Source of the DNA: Paraburkholderia rhizosphaerae
GTDB lineage: Bacteria > Pseudomonadota > Gammaproteobacteria > Burkholderiales > Burkholderiaceae
Reading direction: 5' to 3'
Assembly (NCBI RefSeq): GCF_004366595.1
Contig: NZ_SORE01000020.1
Location: 88,181 to 152,180 of the forward strand
Length of the DNA: 64,000 bases
Shown here one piece after another: positions 35,183 to 43,945 of the stretch. Both the position numbers and the translations under genes were made by a program. The notes under the pieces were generated by a model. That model worked only from the letters and a program-made list of their open reading frames with translations. It did not search any database and was not told where the DNA came from. The first letter of the stretch is position 1. Each line of letters starts with the position of its first letter.

Positions 35183-36334
35183 ATGATGGTACTGAAGAAT
35201 CTGATCAAGGCTAGAAAAGGACAGGGCCAGGGCGAGCCGTTATCGGACGACGTGCAACTCGTCGAATCGGGGTTGCTGCTGGGCTTCGAAGCATTGCCGA
35301 CGGTGGTGCTGGTGCTGGAAAAGCGCACGCTGCGCGTGGCGTTTGCGAATCCTTCCGCCGAATCGATGCTCGAACTGTCGCGCCGCCAGCTGACGCAGAT
35401 GGCGTGGCACGACATCTTTTCGAATGCCGATGAACTGATGGAGACGATCGCGGCGATCGCCGATCACCGGTTCAACGCGACGCATCTCGATGCGGTGCTC
35501 GAACGGCCGGGGCATGAGCCGTTGCATGTGCATGCGGTGGTCGGTTTTCTGGAAAGCGCGCAGGATTACGTGCTGCTCGAACTATTCGAGAACGAGCGGC
35601 ATTTGCGCACCGACCGTGAAGAGCGCATTCACGATCTGACCGCAGTCAACAAACAATTGATCCGCAATCTCGCGCACGAGATCAAGAACCCGCTCGGCGG
35701 CATCCGCGGCGCGGCGCAACTGCTCGAGTTCGAACTGGGCGCGCGCGAGCGCGACGAACTGCGCGAGTACACGCAGGTCGTGATCAAGGAATCGGACCGC
35801 TTGCAGACGCTAGTCGATCGTCTGCTTGAGCCGCATCGTCATCCGCATATTGTCGGCGACGTGAATATTCACGAGGTCTGCGAACGCGTGCGCGCGGTGA
35901 TTCTCGCGGAGTTTCCGCGCGGGCTCACGGTCGTGCGCGACTACGACGTTAGCGTGCCGGACTTGCGCGGCGACAAGGAGCAGTTGATCCAGGCGGTGCT
36001 CAACATCGTGCGCAATGCAGCGGAAGCGCTGCGTGAACGGATCTCGCAAGGCGATGCGCGCATTGAATTGCGGACCCGCGTGGCACGCAAGGTGACGATT
36101 GCGAAGCGCCTGTGCAAGTTGGCATTGGACTTGCATATCATCGACAACGGGCCGGGCATTCCCGAAGAAATTCGCGATCGCATTTTTTATCCGCTCGTGT
36201 CGGGGCGCGAGGACGGCAGCGGTCTTGGATTGACGCTCGCGCAGACGTTCGTGCAACAACATGAAGGGCTGATCGAAGTGGAGAGCCGCCCGGGCCACAC
36301 CGAGTTTCAGATATTGCTGCCGCTCGACAGCTAA
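35183..36334 (+). CDS. glnL: Nitrogen regulation sensor histidine kinase NtrB
   Basis: A 383-residue cytoplasmic kinase without membrane segments. An N-terminal PAS domain (residues 30-140) precedes the H-box NLAHEIKNPLGG with the phospho-acceptor His165. The ATPase has an N-box (LNIVRNAAEAL), and G boxes DNGPGIPEE and GSGLGLTLAQ. It phosphorylates NtrC under nitrogen limitation and is controlled by PII. The ATG at 35183 or 35186 gives the normal N-terminus. Confidence 0.93.
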   Translation: MMVLKNLIKARKGQGQGEPLSDDVQLVESGLLLGFEALPTVVLVLEKRTLRVAFANPSAESMLELSRRQLTQMAWHDIFSNADELMETIAAIADHRFNATHLDAVLERPGHEPLHVHAVVGFLESAQDYVLLELFENERHLRTDREERIHDLTAVNKQLIRNLAHEIKNPLGGIRGAAQLLEFELGARERDELREYTQVVIKESDRLQTLVDRLLEPHRHPHIVGDVNIHEVCERVRAVILAEFPRGLTVVRDYDVSVPDLRGDKEQLIQAVLNIVRNAAEALRERISQGDARIELRTRVARKVTIAKRLCKLALDLHIIDNGPGIPEEIRDRIFYPLVSGREDGSGLGLTLAQTFVQQHEGLIEVESRPGHTEFQILLPLDS

Positions 36335-36405
36335 CACGCATGCGCCACAAGCGCGATGCGCGCCGATGCTGAACACGGCGCACCACAAGACTTCCGACGA
36401 CCTAT

Positions 36406-37932
36406 ATGAAGCCGATCTGGATAGTAGACGACGACCAATCGATCCGTTGGGTACTTGAAAAAGCGCTCGCTCGCGAGAACTTCGCGACGCGCAGCTTTGC
36501 GAATGTGCGCGAGGCGGCGGGCGCACTCGAGCACGACAGTCCGCAAGTGCTGGTATCCGACATCAGGATGCCGGGCGGCTCCGGGCTCGAATTGCTGCAG
36601 ACCGTGCGGGACCGCGTGCCCGGCTTGCCGGTAATCATCATGACTGCTTTCTCGGATCTCGATAGCGCAGTGGCCGCGTTCCAGGGCGGCGCGTTCGAGT
36701 ATCTCGCGAAGCCGTTCGATGTCGACAAGGCGGTCGAACTGATCCGCCGCGCGGTCGACGAAAGCATGCGCGGCGAGCCGACGTGGGACGACCGCTTGGC
36801 CGAAGCGCCGGAGATGCTCGGGCAGGCGCCTGCGATGCAGGATATGTTCCGCGCGATCGGGCGGCTGTCGCATTCTGCGGCGACTGTGCTCATTACCGGC
36901 GAATCAGGCACCGGTAAGGAACTCGTTGCGCGTGCCTTGCACCGACATAGCCCACGCGCGAGCGGACCGTTCATTGCATTGAACACGGCGGCGATTCCAA
37001 AAGATCTACTGGAATCCGAACTATTTGGCCACGAGCGTGGCGCATTCACCGGCGCGCAGGCGATGCGCCAGGGGCGCTTCGAGCAGGCCGAAAACGGCAC
37101 GCTGTTTCTCGATGAAATCGGCGATATGCCGTTCGACTTGCAGACCCGGCTATTGCGCGTGCTATCGGATGGGCAGTTTTATCGGGTCGGCGGACATAAC
37201 CCGTTGCGCGCGAACGTGCGCGTGATCGCGGCGACGCATCAGAATCTTGAAGCGCGCGTGCGGCAGGGGTTGTTTCGCGAGGACTTGTATCACCGGCTCA
37301 ATGTGATCCGGCTGCGCTTGCCGGCATTGCGCGAACGAAGCGAGGACATTCCGCTGCTGACGCGTCATTTCCTGCAGAAGAGCGCGCGCGATCTGGGAGT
37401 CGAGCCGAAACGCGTATCGGATGAGGCGCTCGCGTACATGACGTCGTTGCCGTTTCCGGGCAATGTGCGGCAACTCGAGAATCTCGCGAACTGGTTGACC
37501 GTGATGGCGCCTGCGCAGACGATCGAGATCAAGGATCTGCCGCCGGATCTGGTGTCGACGCAACCGACGCCGGTTGAAGCGACGAACGGCGCTGCGGTGA
37601 CCGGCGTTGCGGCGGACATAGCCGCTGTCAACGGTGTGGGTGCAAGCGGCCTGTCAGCGCATACAGGTGGGGTGGTGGTGACACCCGGTGTGATGTCGCC
37701 GGCGCCGACGTCCGTGAGCGCATGGGAAGGCGGCTTGCGTACCGAAGTCGCGCGCTTGCTGCGCGAGAACTCGCCGGATGTAATGGACGAGTTGTCGCGT
37801 CGCTTCGAAGCCGCGGTGATACGCGAAGCGCTCGATTTCACGCGCGGGCGCAAAGTAGAAGCGGCAGAGCGGCTCGGTATCGGCCGCAATACGATCACAC
37901 GCAAGATTCAGGAGCTGAATCTCGAGCCTTGA
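36406..37932 (+). CDS. glnG: Nitrogen regulator NtrC, sigma-54 activator
   Basis: A 508-residue response regulator. Receiver domain with phospho-acceptor Asp52 (VLVSDIRM), AAA+ domain with Walker A GESGTGKE (residues 165-172) and the sigma-54 loop GAFTGA (212-217), and a C-terminal Fis-type HTH (AAERLGIGRNTITRKIQEL). It is longer than the ~470-residue enterobacterial protein because of an Ala/Thr/Val/Gly-rich linker at about residues 385-440. It is expected to bind the two dyads upstream of glnA. Confidence 0.95.
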   Translation: MKPIWIVDDDQSIRWVLEKALARENFATRSFANVREAAGALEHDSPQVLVSDIRMPGGSGLELLQTVRDRVPGLPVIIMTAFSDLDSAVAAFQGGAFEYLAKPFDVDKAVELIRRAVDESMRGEPTWDDRLAEAPEMLGQAPAMQDMFRAIGRLSHSAATVLITGESGTGKELVARALHRHSPRASGPFIALNTAAIPKDLLESELFGHERGAFTGAQAMRQGRFEQAENGTLFLDEIGDMPFDLQTRLLRVLSDGQFYRVGGHNPLRANVRVIAATHQNLEARVRQGLFREDLYHRLNVIRLRLPALRERSEDIPLLTRHFLQKSARDLGVEPKRVSDEALAYMTSLPFPGNVRQLENLANWLTVMAPAQTIEIKDLPPDLVSTQPTPVEATNGAAVTGVAADIAAVNGVGASGLSAHTGGVVVTPGVMSPAPTSVSAWEGGLRTEVARLLRENSPDVMDELSRRFEAAVIREALDFTRGRKVEAAERLGIGRNTITRKIQELNLEP

Positions 37933-37966
37933 TGCGACGGTTCTTCGACGTTCAAGCAGCAAACGA

Positions 37967-37999
37967 CGGCTCGATGGTCCACACCATCGAGCCGTTTTT
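37967..37999 (+). terminator. Hairpin terminator between glnG and xthA
   Basis: CGGCTCGATGGT, loop CCAC... ACCATCGAGCCG, then TTTTT. It follows glnG and lies at the end of the convergent exonuclease gene. Confidence 0.85.
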
Positions 38000-38775
38000 C
38001 ATTCCGTCAATGCAACGACCGGCGCGTGATCGGACGGCTGGTCCCATTTGCGCGGCGTCTTGTCGACGTCGCAATGCGTGCAGCTTTCCGCGAGCGGCTT
38101 CGACAGCAGGATGTGGTCGATGCGCAGGCCCGCGTTGCGGCGGAACGCGAGCATCCGGTAGTCCCACCACGTGAAGGTTTTGTCCGGCTGATCGAAAAGA
38201 CGGAACGAATCGACCAGGCCCAGTTCGATCAGACGCGCAAAGCCCGCACGTTCCTCCGGCGATACGAGGTTCTGGCCTTCCCATGCCTTTGGGTCGTGCA
38301 CGTCGCGGTCTTCCGGCGCGATGTTGTAGTCGCCGAGCAGCGCGAGCTTCGGATGCTGCGCGAGTTCGCTCGAGATCCAGTCGCGCATTGCGTCGAGCCA
38401 GCGCAGCTTGTACGCGAACTTGTCGGTGCCGGGCGCCTGGCCGTTCGGGAAGTACGCGCTGATCACGCGAATGCCGTCGATCGTTGCGGCGATTACGCGC
38501 TGTTGCGGATCTTCGAAGCCGGGGATGTTGCGCACGACAGTTGCTTCGTCCACTTGCAGGCCGTTTCGCACGAGAATGCCGACGCCGTTATACGTCTTCT
38601 GGCCAGCGAACCAGCTGCGATAGCCTTTTTCCTCGAGCTCGGCGCGCGGGAATTTTTCATCGGGGAGCTTGAGCTCCTGGAGGCAGAGCACATCGGCCTG
38701 GCTGAGTTCGAGCCAGTCGACTACGTGCTGTTGGCGGACCTTCAGCGAGTTGACGTTCCAGGTGGCTAACTTCAT
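37999..38775 (-). CDS. xthA: Exodeoxyribonuclease III
   Basis: A 258-residue AP endonuclease/3'-5' exonuclease of the EEP fold. MKLATWNVNSLKVRQQHVV at the start, LCLQELKLPDEKFP (catalytic Glu), DYNIAPEDRDVHDP and the terminal SDHAPV (catalytic His). It acts in base-excision repair. The upstream in-frame extension to 38859 runs through a 12-bp tandem repeat and is rejected. Confidence 0.94.
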   Translation of the reverse strand: MKLATWNVNSLKVRQQHVVDWLELSQADVLCLQELKLPDEKFPRAELEEKGYRSWFAGQKTYNGVGILVRNGLQVDEATVVRNIPGFEDPQQRVIAATIDGIRVISAYFPNGQAPGTDKFAYKLRWLDAMRDWISSELAQHPKLALLGDYNIAPEDRDVHDPKAWEGQNLVSPEERAGFARLIELGLVDSFRLFDQPDKTFTWWDYRMLAFRRNAGLRIDHILLSKPLAESCTHCDVDKTPRKWDQPSDHAPVVALTE

Positions 38776-38812
38776 TGCGCTTCTCGTTGATGGTGTGGGC
38801 GATGGTGCGTTC

Positions 38813-38845
38813 GCGTTGCGTATTGCGTTGCGTATTGCGTTGCGT
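38813..38845. repeat. Short tandem repeat upstream of xthA
   Basis: The unit tattgcgttgcg occurs twice after an initial gcgttgcg, giving nearly three tandem copies just before the xthA start. Possibly slippage-prone; no function assigned. Confidence 0.7.
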
Positions 38846-39015
38846 GGAACAACGCACATGCGAATCTTACCGCGATCGGGTGCGGAGACTATCGAAGGTC
38901 GGTTGATCGAACGCGCGGGCGCGAGTGTTCACGGATTCCTCTCGTTGATTTGCGAAGAATCTGAATTATGGTTTGACGGATTGCAGACTGATTCAGTACA
39001 ATTCGCTTCCTCTGA

Positions 39016-39092
39016 CGCGGGGTGGAGCAGTCTGGCAGCTCGTCGGGCTCATAACCCGAAGGTCACAGGTTCAAATCCTGTCCCCGCAACCA
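39016..39092 (+). tRNA. Initiator tRNA-fMet (CAT)
   Basis: A 77-nt tRNA from CGCGGGG to the encoded CCA. The anticodon loop is CTCATAA (CAT). Two initiator hallmarks are visible: an unpaired C1:A72 at the acceptor end, and three consecutive G:C pairs in the anticodon stem (GGG/CCC). The T arm GGTTCAAATCC is canonical. It forms the left edge of the accessory region. Confidence 0.97.
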
Positions 39093-39205
39093 AGTATTTC
39101 AAGGCTTCTAGCCAGGTCGTGCGTCGCGTGTGAGTTGCCCGATTTACGGTTAGGGCAATCCGAGGGCAAATCGCGCGCATTTTCGGCGAGCGATTGCGAC
39201 TCCTG

Positions 39206-39229
39206 AACCCGCCTCGAGCGGGTTTTTTG
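39206..39229 (+). terminator. Terminator downstream of the tRNA
   Basis: AACCCGC, loop CTCGA, GCGGGTT followed by TTTT. It ends the tRNA transcript. Confidence 0.85.
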
Positions 39230-39297
39230 TTGCCTGTCCGTTTCGTGGGCGACGGTCTGCTGCCCGTTGAACACGGATACATTGCTTCAATGGCTGG

Positions 39298-39570
39298 CTA
39301 TGCAACCTGATGTGGCATTCGATTCGTCGTCGTCCAGTCCGCCAGAATCTGCTGCGCCAGAAAATCACACGGCGGTCTTGCCGACCGCGCACTACGCGCG
39401 AGCACCACTTCGAGTTCCGCCAGCGGCGGTAGACCTTCAGCCTCTCCCAATTGCACGAGGTGTTTCGGCACACTGCACAGCGCGAGCGGCGCGAGTGCGA
39501 GTCCGGCTTCAACCAGCGCCGCGTTTGGAATAACTGCGCGGTTCGTGGCGATTCCCGGTGCGTGCCGCAT
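39298..39570 (-). pseudogene. LysR-type regulator, C-terminal remnant
   Basis: The minus frame encodes about 85 residues that match the end of a LysR effector domain: AALVEAGLALAPLALCSVPKHLVQL, then LPPLAELEVVLARSARSARP and FLAQQILADW. The DNA-binding N-terminus and most of the effector domain are absent; upstream frames are broken. It looks like a remnant left at the island edge. Confidence 0.6.
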
Positions 39571-39689
39571 CCTTGCGGCCTGTGGTGCGCTTTACCCGCT
39601 GCGTGGCAGGCGCTCGGGCCCGGTGGCCGCTCGCCGCTGCAAATCACGGAGGTTCAGATCGACAGGCCGCGGCCTGCTCGCAAATGCGC

Positions 39690-39761
39690 GCGGCGACCAG
39701 CTTGCTGAATCCGAAGCTCGCGCCAGTCTTCCTGTCGCTGCTGCCGCAGTTTATCGACTAA
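39690..39761 (+). pseudogene. LysE/RhtB exporter remnant
   Basis: A short stretch, SLLNPKLAPVFLSLLPQFID, matches the conserved NLLNPK...FFLxxLPQF helix of LysE/RhtB amino-acid exporters. Flanking sequence does not continue the family in any frame, so only a fragment is left. LysR and LysE genes are commonly paired divergently, which fits the LysR remnant next to it. Confidence 0.55.
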
Positions 39762-39919
39762 GGCGAGGGTCGCGTGTTCCGGCAGTCGCTGACGCCGGGC
39801 AGTTCACTGATTCTTGCGTTTGAGTCCGCCGATGCGTTGGTCGCCACTTTGATGCGTGGCATTGGCACGCGTAGGCTATGCGTGTGCGGAGTTATGGTCA
39901 CGACAGCGGCAGTTCCGCG

Positions 39920-39982
39920 TTCGCGTTTGGCGATCGATCTTCGGTGTCGCATCATTTTAGTGTCTTGGACGATCAATACGAT
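39920..39982 (+). promoter_or_regulatory. hrpII box and -10 element of the 791-residue effector candidate
   Basis: TTCG (39920-39923)-N16-TTCG (39940-39943), the exact HrpB-dependent hrpII box spacing, followed 33 nt later by TACGAT (39977-39982), which fits YANNNT. It lies 95 nt before the ATG at 40038. Confidence 0.78.
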
Positions 39983-40037
39983 CGCGGTCGCATCAACCGA
40001 CCAACTCGATTCGTAATTGAACGGAGTCCGCCCTGCA

Positions 40038-42413
40038 ATGCCAAACACTACAGAAGCATCATCGTCATTCGTTCCTATGCAGTTTCCGGGAACGCCATCG
40101 CATCAGCCAGCAAACGAATCCGGCGAAACCACGGTGAGTTCAAGTAAGGCACCACTGAACCATCCTTCATTCGAGAGATTGACGCCACGGTCGACGGCTC
40201 CGACGCCGTCGCACGGCGCCAGACGCCACGCCACATTGCCGCCTAATACGCCTGGTGGAAGTCGGACTTTCAAGAAAGGTGCTGCGTCGGTTCCCGGAGG
40301 CGCATCGACCGACCGCGAGCCTGCGGTGCATGACACCCCGGTGAGTGACAGCGATGTGCGCCACCTGGCATACTTGAACGACGGGAACGACTTATACGAC
40401 TTGGGCGATGCGAGCAATACGAGCGATACCAGCGCAATCGCAAGCTCGCCGAACGTGCCCAAAACATGGCAGCTTTCACAGCACTTGCCGGTACTGGAAG
40501 CCAGGTTGGAAGAGCAGCGAACGCGAGAAGTCGATACCGTAGCCCTTGCTGGAGTTCTCAATGAGGTGCGATTTCATCCACTCAATTCCAACAAAGTGGC
40601 TGGAACTGTACCCAAGAACAACACACTTGTCCGCGGCATCTCGGACGCGCAACTCAGACAGTGGTACGCGGCGCTGGGCATATCCGACGAGCAGATCAAA
40701 GGAATGCGAAAAGCCGCACTGATGGCGGGCCTCATGATTCCGACCAGTGGTTCGGTGTTCAGTCTGATCAGCTACATGCTTATTCCTTTCGCGACCCAAA
40801 ATGTCAAGAATCCATGGATCTCGGCGGGCGTCAGCCTTGCGGTGGTCGCGGCGCAGCCGTTTGCCACGTCGTTCATGCAGTCTTTGGTTATCGGAGGAAT
40901 TGACTATTACAGACGCCGCACGAACGTCGATTTGAAGGTGGACAAAACGACCATCAATTCGAGCGCAACACAGTCCGAAATTAAACAGAACATCGAAGAA
41001 AACGCCAAAAGGGCGCGCGACAGTGAGCAGAAGATTACTGAGCTGCTCGATAGGTACAACCTGCGCAATGCGGACGGGCTGGTTGATGCCGATATCGACG
41101 AGATCAATGCGAAGCTTTCAAAAGAAGATCTGGAGGAACTGACTGAAAATTGCAGGGTGCATCTGGATAACGTGATGACGCTTTGCGCACACTCAGGTCA
41201 GATGCATGCGCTCGACGGCGCGCACTATCGTCAGTTCGAGTCGAGCATTTTGCAGATCATACCCCGCACGGTGCGCGCCGGCAGCGGTGCGCTCGCGCCA
41301 ATTGCTAAAATGCCGGGCGCCAATGCGCCTCATTCGGTCCTGGACGAAATCCCTCACAAATTTTCACCGAAAAGCGTGACGGCAATGACGGTTTCCATCG
41401 CTGTATTTAGCATCGTGTTGCAGCATGTGCTGGCCGCGAAAGACGAGCTCAATGGACTCACGTACGAGCACAAGCTGAACATGCTGCATGCCGATATCTT
41501 CACGACGACAGGAAAGAATGCGGCGTATCTAAGGGGAGAAATAAAACCGGAGGACATCGACAAAGACAAGTGCAGGGATATGGTGATGCTTCCGGAGGCG
41601 ACGATGGTGCTACGCGTTGCCGACCAGCTCGACGCAGAACTGAAGAAATTGAAGCAGGAAAAGGAAAAACTGGTTAAAGCGAAAGACGCCAACAAAGGAG
41701 ACGGTCAGGCAACACACGACGTGGAGGCCGCGAAGATCTCTGCGTTAGAGACGGAAATCGAAGCTTATGAGGAAGACGTCAAGAGCCTCCGTAAGCTCAC
41801 ATTGCCAAACTCTATGAGTGACCGTACGAAGGAATTGCTGGAAGACGCGCTGAATGGTTCATTGAGCTTTGCGGCAAGGGAGGCATGGGGAAAGCTGACA
41901 AAGCCCCTCGAATACGTGTCGCAATTTATACAGCGGCTAGGGCAGACATTAACTCTCCTGGTCCTTGGCAGCGCTGGAGCAACGGCGGGAGGGCGCCTGG
42001 CCATCGCGGCGCGTGGAGGCAGCAGCAAGGTTTCATTGGCCGAGCAGTTTTATATCTCTATTGCCGGCATGGTGGTCGGATTCCTTGCGGCGATAACTCA
42101 AGCTTCTGTAACCAACATCAAGAATCAACGTCGGGACGCCAGCGCTGATAAACCAATGAGTTGGTTGACGCAACTTGGTAAAGGTACATTGGCGCCACTG
42201 TTCTGGATGGCCAATGAGCTACAGAGTCAGTGGGGTCGGTCCGCAGCCAGCGACGCGTTCGACGACGTCACCCCCTTCATGCAACAAGCGAGGGAGTTGA
42301 ACGCCTGTCTCGAACGCCTCGCTGAATTGTCCGATTCTCCCTTTGCCGGGATAGGGTCACTGGACGACATCGATGCAGCTGACGCCGGTAGCGTGTTTGT
42401 TCCGGATCGCTAA
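40038..42413 (+). CDS. Candidate type III effector, 791 residues, multi-helix membrane protein
   Basis: I recognise no named family. The ATG at 40038 has ACGGAG upstream; a TTG at 40017 would add seven residues. The first ~140 residues are Ser/Thr/Pro-rich and disordered (MPNTTEASSS...), typical of a type III secretion signal. Then come hydrophobic segments at about 228-251, 260-285, 447-467, 633-658 and 670-690, and a charged coiled coil at 523-588 (ELKKLKQEKEKLVKAK). Its codon use is more AT-rich than the flanking core genes, suggesting transfer. An exact hrpII box precedes it. Probably a T3SS substrate that inserts into host membranes; a weak architectural likeness to the 650-residue protein at 55823 is visible. 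Confidence 0.7.
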   Translation: MPNTTEASSSFVPMQFPGTPSHQPANESGETTVSSSKAPLNHPSFERLTPRSTAPTPSHGARRHATLPPNTPGGSRTFKKGAASVPGGASTDREPAVHDTPVSDSDVRHLAYLNDGNDLYDLGDASNTSDTSAIASSPNVPKTWQLSQHLPVLEARLEEQRTREVDTVALAGVLNEVRFHPLNSNKVAGTVPKNNTLVRGISDAQLRQWYAALGISDEQIKGMRKAALMAGLMIPTSGSVFSLISYMLIPFATQNVKNPWISAGVSLAVVAAQPFATSFMQSLVIGGIDYYRRRTNVDLKVDKTTINSSATQSEIKQNIEENAKRARDSEQKITELLDRYNLRNADGLVDADIDEINAKLSKEDLEELTENCRVHLDNVMTLCAHSGQMHALDGAHYRQFESSILQIIPRTVRAGSGALAPIAKMPGANAPHSVLDEIPHKFSPKSVTAMTVSIAVFSIVLQHVLAAKDELNGLTYEHKLNMLHADIFTTTGKNAAYLRGEIKPEDIDKDKCRDMVMLPEATMVLRVADQLDAELKKLKQEKEKLVKAKDANKGDGQATHDVEAAKISALETEIEAYEEDVKSLRKLTLPNSMSDRTKELLEDALNGSLSFAAREAWGKLTKPLEYVSQFIQRLGQTLTLLVLGSAGATAGGRLAIAARGGSSKVSLAEQFYISIAGMVVGFLAAITQASVTNIKNQRRDASADKPMSWLTQLGKGTLAPLFWMANELQSQWGRSAASDAFDDVTPFMQQARELNACLERLAELSDSPFAGIGSLDDIDAADAGSVFVPDR

Positions 42414-42434
42414 GTGTTTGTTGCGGATCGCTAA
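42393..42434. repeat. 21-bp in-frame tandem duplication across the stop codon
   Basis: Positions 42393-42413 encode VFVPDR and a stop; 42414-42434 repeat the same 21 bases with one change (C to G) and would encode VFVADR and a stop. A recent tandem duplication of the 3' end of the effector gene. Confidence 0.9.
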
Positions 42435-42809
42435 CTTGGGAGAAGAATCCATGCGCGCAGGTGGCCGCGTCGAAATCACGCCTTGGGCGTGATGCCGCAG
42501 CACGCGGAAGCAATGAATCAACTTGCCCTTGCCGGCGGCTGCTATATTCCAGGCAGCAGCCGGCGCCGGGCATGTCGGTCACCGGCGCGATGATGAACCG
42601 GCAGGGGAAGCGCCCCGGTCACCCGGCGCTGACCTCCGCGTCGATTGTCGAACGGGTGCACAAAGCGGAGGCCTCAAAGGTCAAGCTGTCTAAAGAAGTG
42701 GATTACCTCACGACTGACAAAGAGTCGTAACCCGAAAGGGCGGCGAGCCGCGACGCAGTCAGGCGAGGCTGCCCGCGCGGGACCGATGCCCGATTCGGCC
42801 GTCTTGCAT
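42435..42809. other. Gap without recognised gene
   Basis: About 375 nt between convergent effector candidates. A short plus-strand open frame (42573-42730, starting MSVTGAMMNRQGKRPGH) has no recognisable relatives or good ribosome site. No clear terminator is visible. Confidence 0.4.
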
Positions 42810-43748
42810 TTACGCCGGTGGCTGAGGTTTCCGGCCGACCGCTTCGTAGTGACCGCCGAGATCCCAGACCACGAGCCGATGGGTGAAGTCGTGCTCTGGT
42901 TTGCCATCCGCAAAGAACGTTCCCAGTTTGTACACGGGATGTTCATCTCTGCCGGCCTGGACGACGGCGACCGCGACGTTCAGGTTATAGCGTGTGTTGA
43001 TTATATTCAGCAGCGACGAAGCGCAGCCGTTCCGCTGTTTGTCAAGTAACAGCTTCCGTTTGCGATCATCGGTGCGATTCAGGTCGCTTTGACGAATACC
43101 ATCAACAGACTTGTCATACTCGGCGCGGATCGCGCGCACTTCGTCGTCAAGACTTGCGTAGCGCCAATGCGGTTCGAGTTGCTGCACTAGCGCATAGATC
43201 GCGCAATTGTTGTCTTTTCCAGAATTTTCGATTGCGTACAATCCCTTGCTTTCGAGATGCATCCGGAATTCTTTATTGGGCTCGGATAGCGCAAGCATTG
43301 CTTCCTCGTCGCTTAGCCCAGCTTTCGATTGCTCTTGTCCAATATGCGAGGCAGGGGTATCGGGAACAGCCGGCCGAACGCGGCGCTGCGCGGGGTCCGT
43401 TGTGTTGTCCTCACATATCAGTTTTTGAAATGCATAGTCATTGAGACTGCGCTGGATACCGTCGTTCAGTGCAGCGCGGGTGGCCTCGTTCAGCTCTTGT
43501 GGCGAGCCGCAGTTTAGCGCGATCCATTGCTCTGTCGACAAGAAGCTCTCGATCTTTGGGTTAATGTTCCTTTCCCGGAACGATTGCAGGTCTCGCAGAG
43601 GACTATTTGACTTCGAAGGAGGGGGCCGGGACTTGATGGGCGTTTCGTGTCCATGGCGCGAGCCGGGCGGCATGGTGTAATCGCTAGAGCCGCTGGTGGT
43701 TCTGCCGTAGCTGCTGAATCGCTCCGAGTTGTCTAGCGGGTCTGCCAC
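42810..43748 (-). CDS. Candidate type III effector with OTU-like cysteine protease domain
   Basis: A 312-residue protein starting at GTG (43748), with GGAG 10 nt upstream. Residues 1-55 are Ser/Pro/Gly-rich. The C-terminal half carries an OTU-type catalytic pattern: GKDNNCAIYALVQQL with Asp179 and Cys182 (OTU consensus DGNC), and DLGGHYEAV with His300 (consensus HY near the C-terminus), about 118 residues apart as in OTU domains. Such domains cleave ubiquitin or ubiquitin-like proteins, which bacteria lack, so the target would be in a eukaryotic host. An exact hrpII box lies upstream. OTU assignment is from motif reading only. Confidence 0.65.
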   Translation of the reverse strand: MADPLDNSERFSSYGRTTSGSSDYTMPPGSRHGHETPIKSRPPPSKSNSPLRDLQSFRERNINPKIESFLSTEQWIALNCGSPQELNEATRAALNDGIQRSLNDYAFQKLICEDNTTDPAQRRVRPAVPDTPASHIGQEQSKAGLSDEEAMLALSEPNKEFRMHLESKGLYAIENSGKDNNCAIYALVQQLEPHWRYASLDDEVRAIRAEYDKSVDGIRQSDLNRTDDRKRKLLLDKQRNGCASSLLNIINTRYNLNVAVAVVQAGRDEHPVYKLGTFFADGKPEHDFTHRLVVWDLGGHYEAVGRKPQPPA

Positions 43749-43844
43749 GTTGCGGTCACTCCGTGTCCGAGTATGTGAAGGCGCGCATCGGGCCGTCGCG
43801 GTTGATCGTGAACACGGAGCGCAAATGCGTGCGTGGTCAGCCGA

Positions 43845-43907
43845 AGTTTAGCGGCCCGCATGAGCTGCCCGCAACGCGCGGCGCGAAGCATGAGCAGACG
43901 ACGCGAA
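43845..43907 (-). promoter_or_regulatory. hrpII box and -10 element of the OTU-like gene
   Basis: On the minus strand TTCG (43907-43904)-N16-TTCG (43887-43884), then 33 nt, then TAAACT (43850-43845), fitting YANNNT. It lies ~100 nt before the GTG start. Confidence 0.75.
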
Positions 43908-43945
43908 GCCCGATCATGCGCAGCAATGCGAGCGCTCGCATGACG

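Noticed and set aside
38813..38845. 12-bp tandem repeats as a possible iteron or CRISPR
   Set aside because: Fewer than three copies, no spacers, no origin-like context.
39049..39282. Minus-strand frame ending GTGFEPVTFGL
   Set aside because: This well-known artefact peptide is the antisense translation of the tRNA gene, not a protein.
39100..40000. Phage integrase next to the tRNA
   Set aside because: No integrase-like frame or motif is present; only LysR and LysE remnants are recognisable.
40017..40037. TTG start seven codons upstream for the 791-residue effector candidate
   Set aside because: The ribosome site ACGGAG lies between it and the ATG at 40038, so the ATG is favoured.
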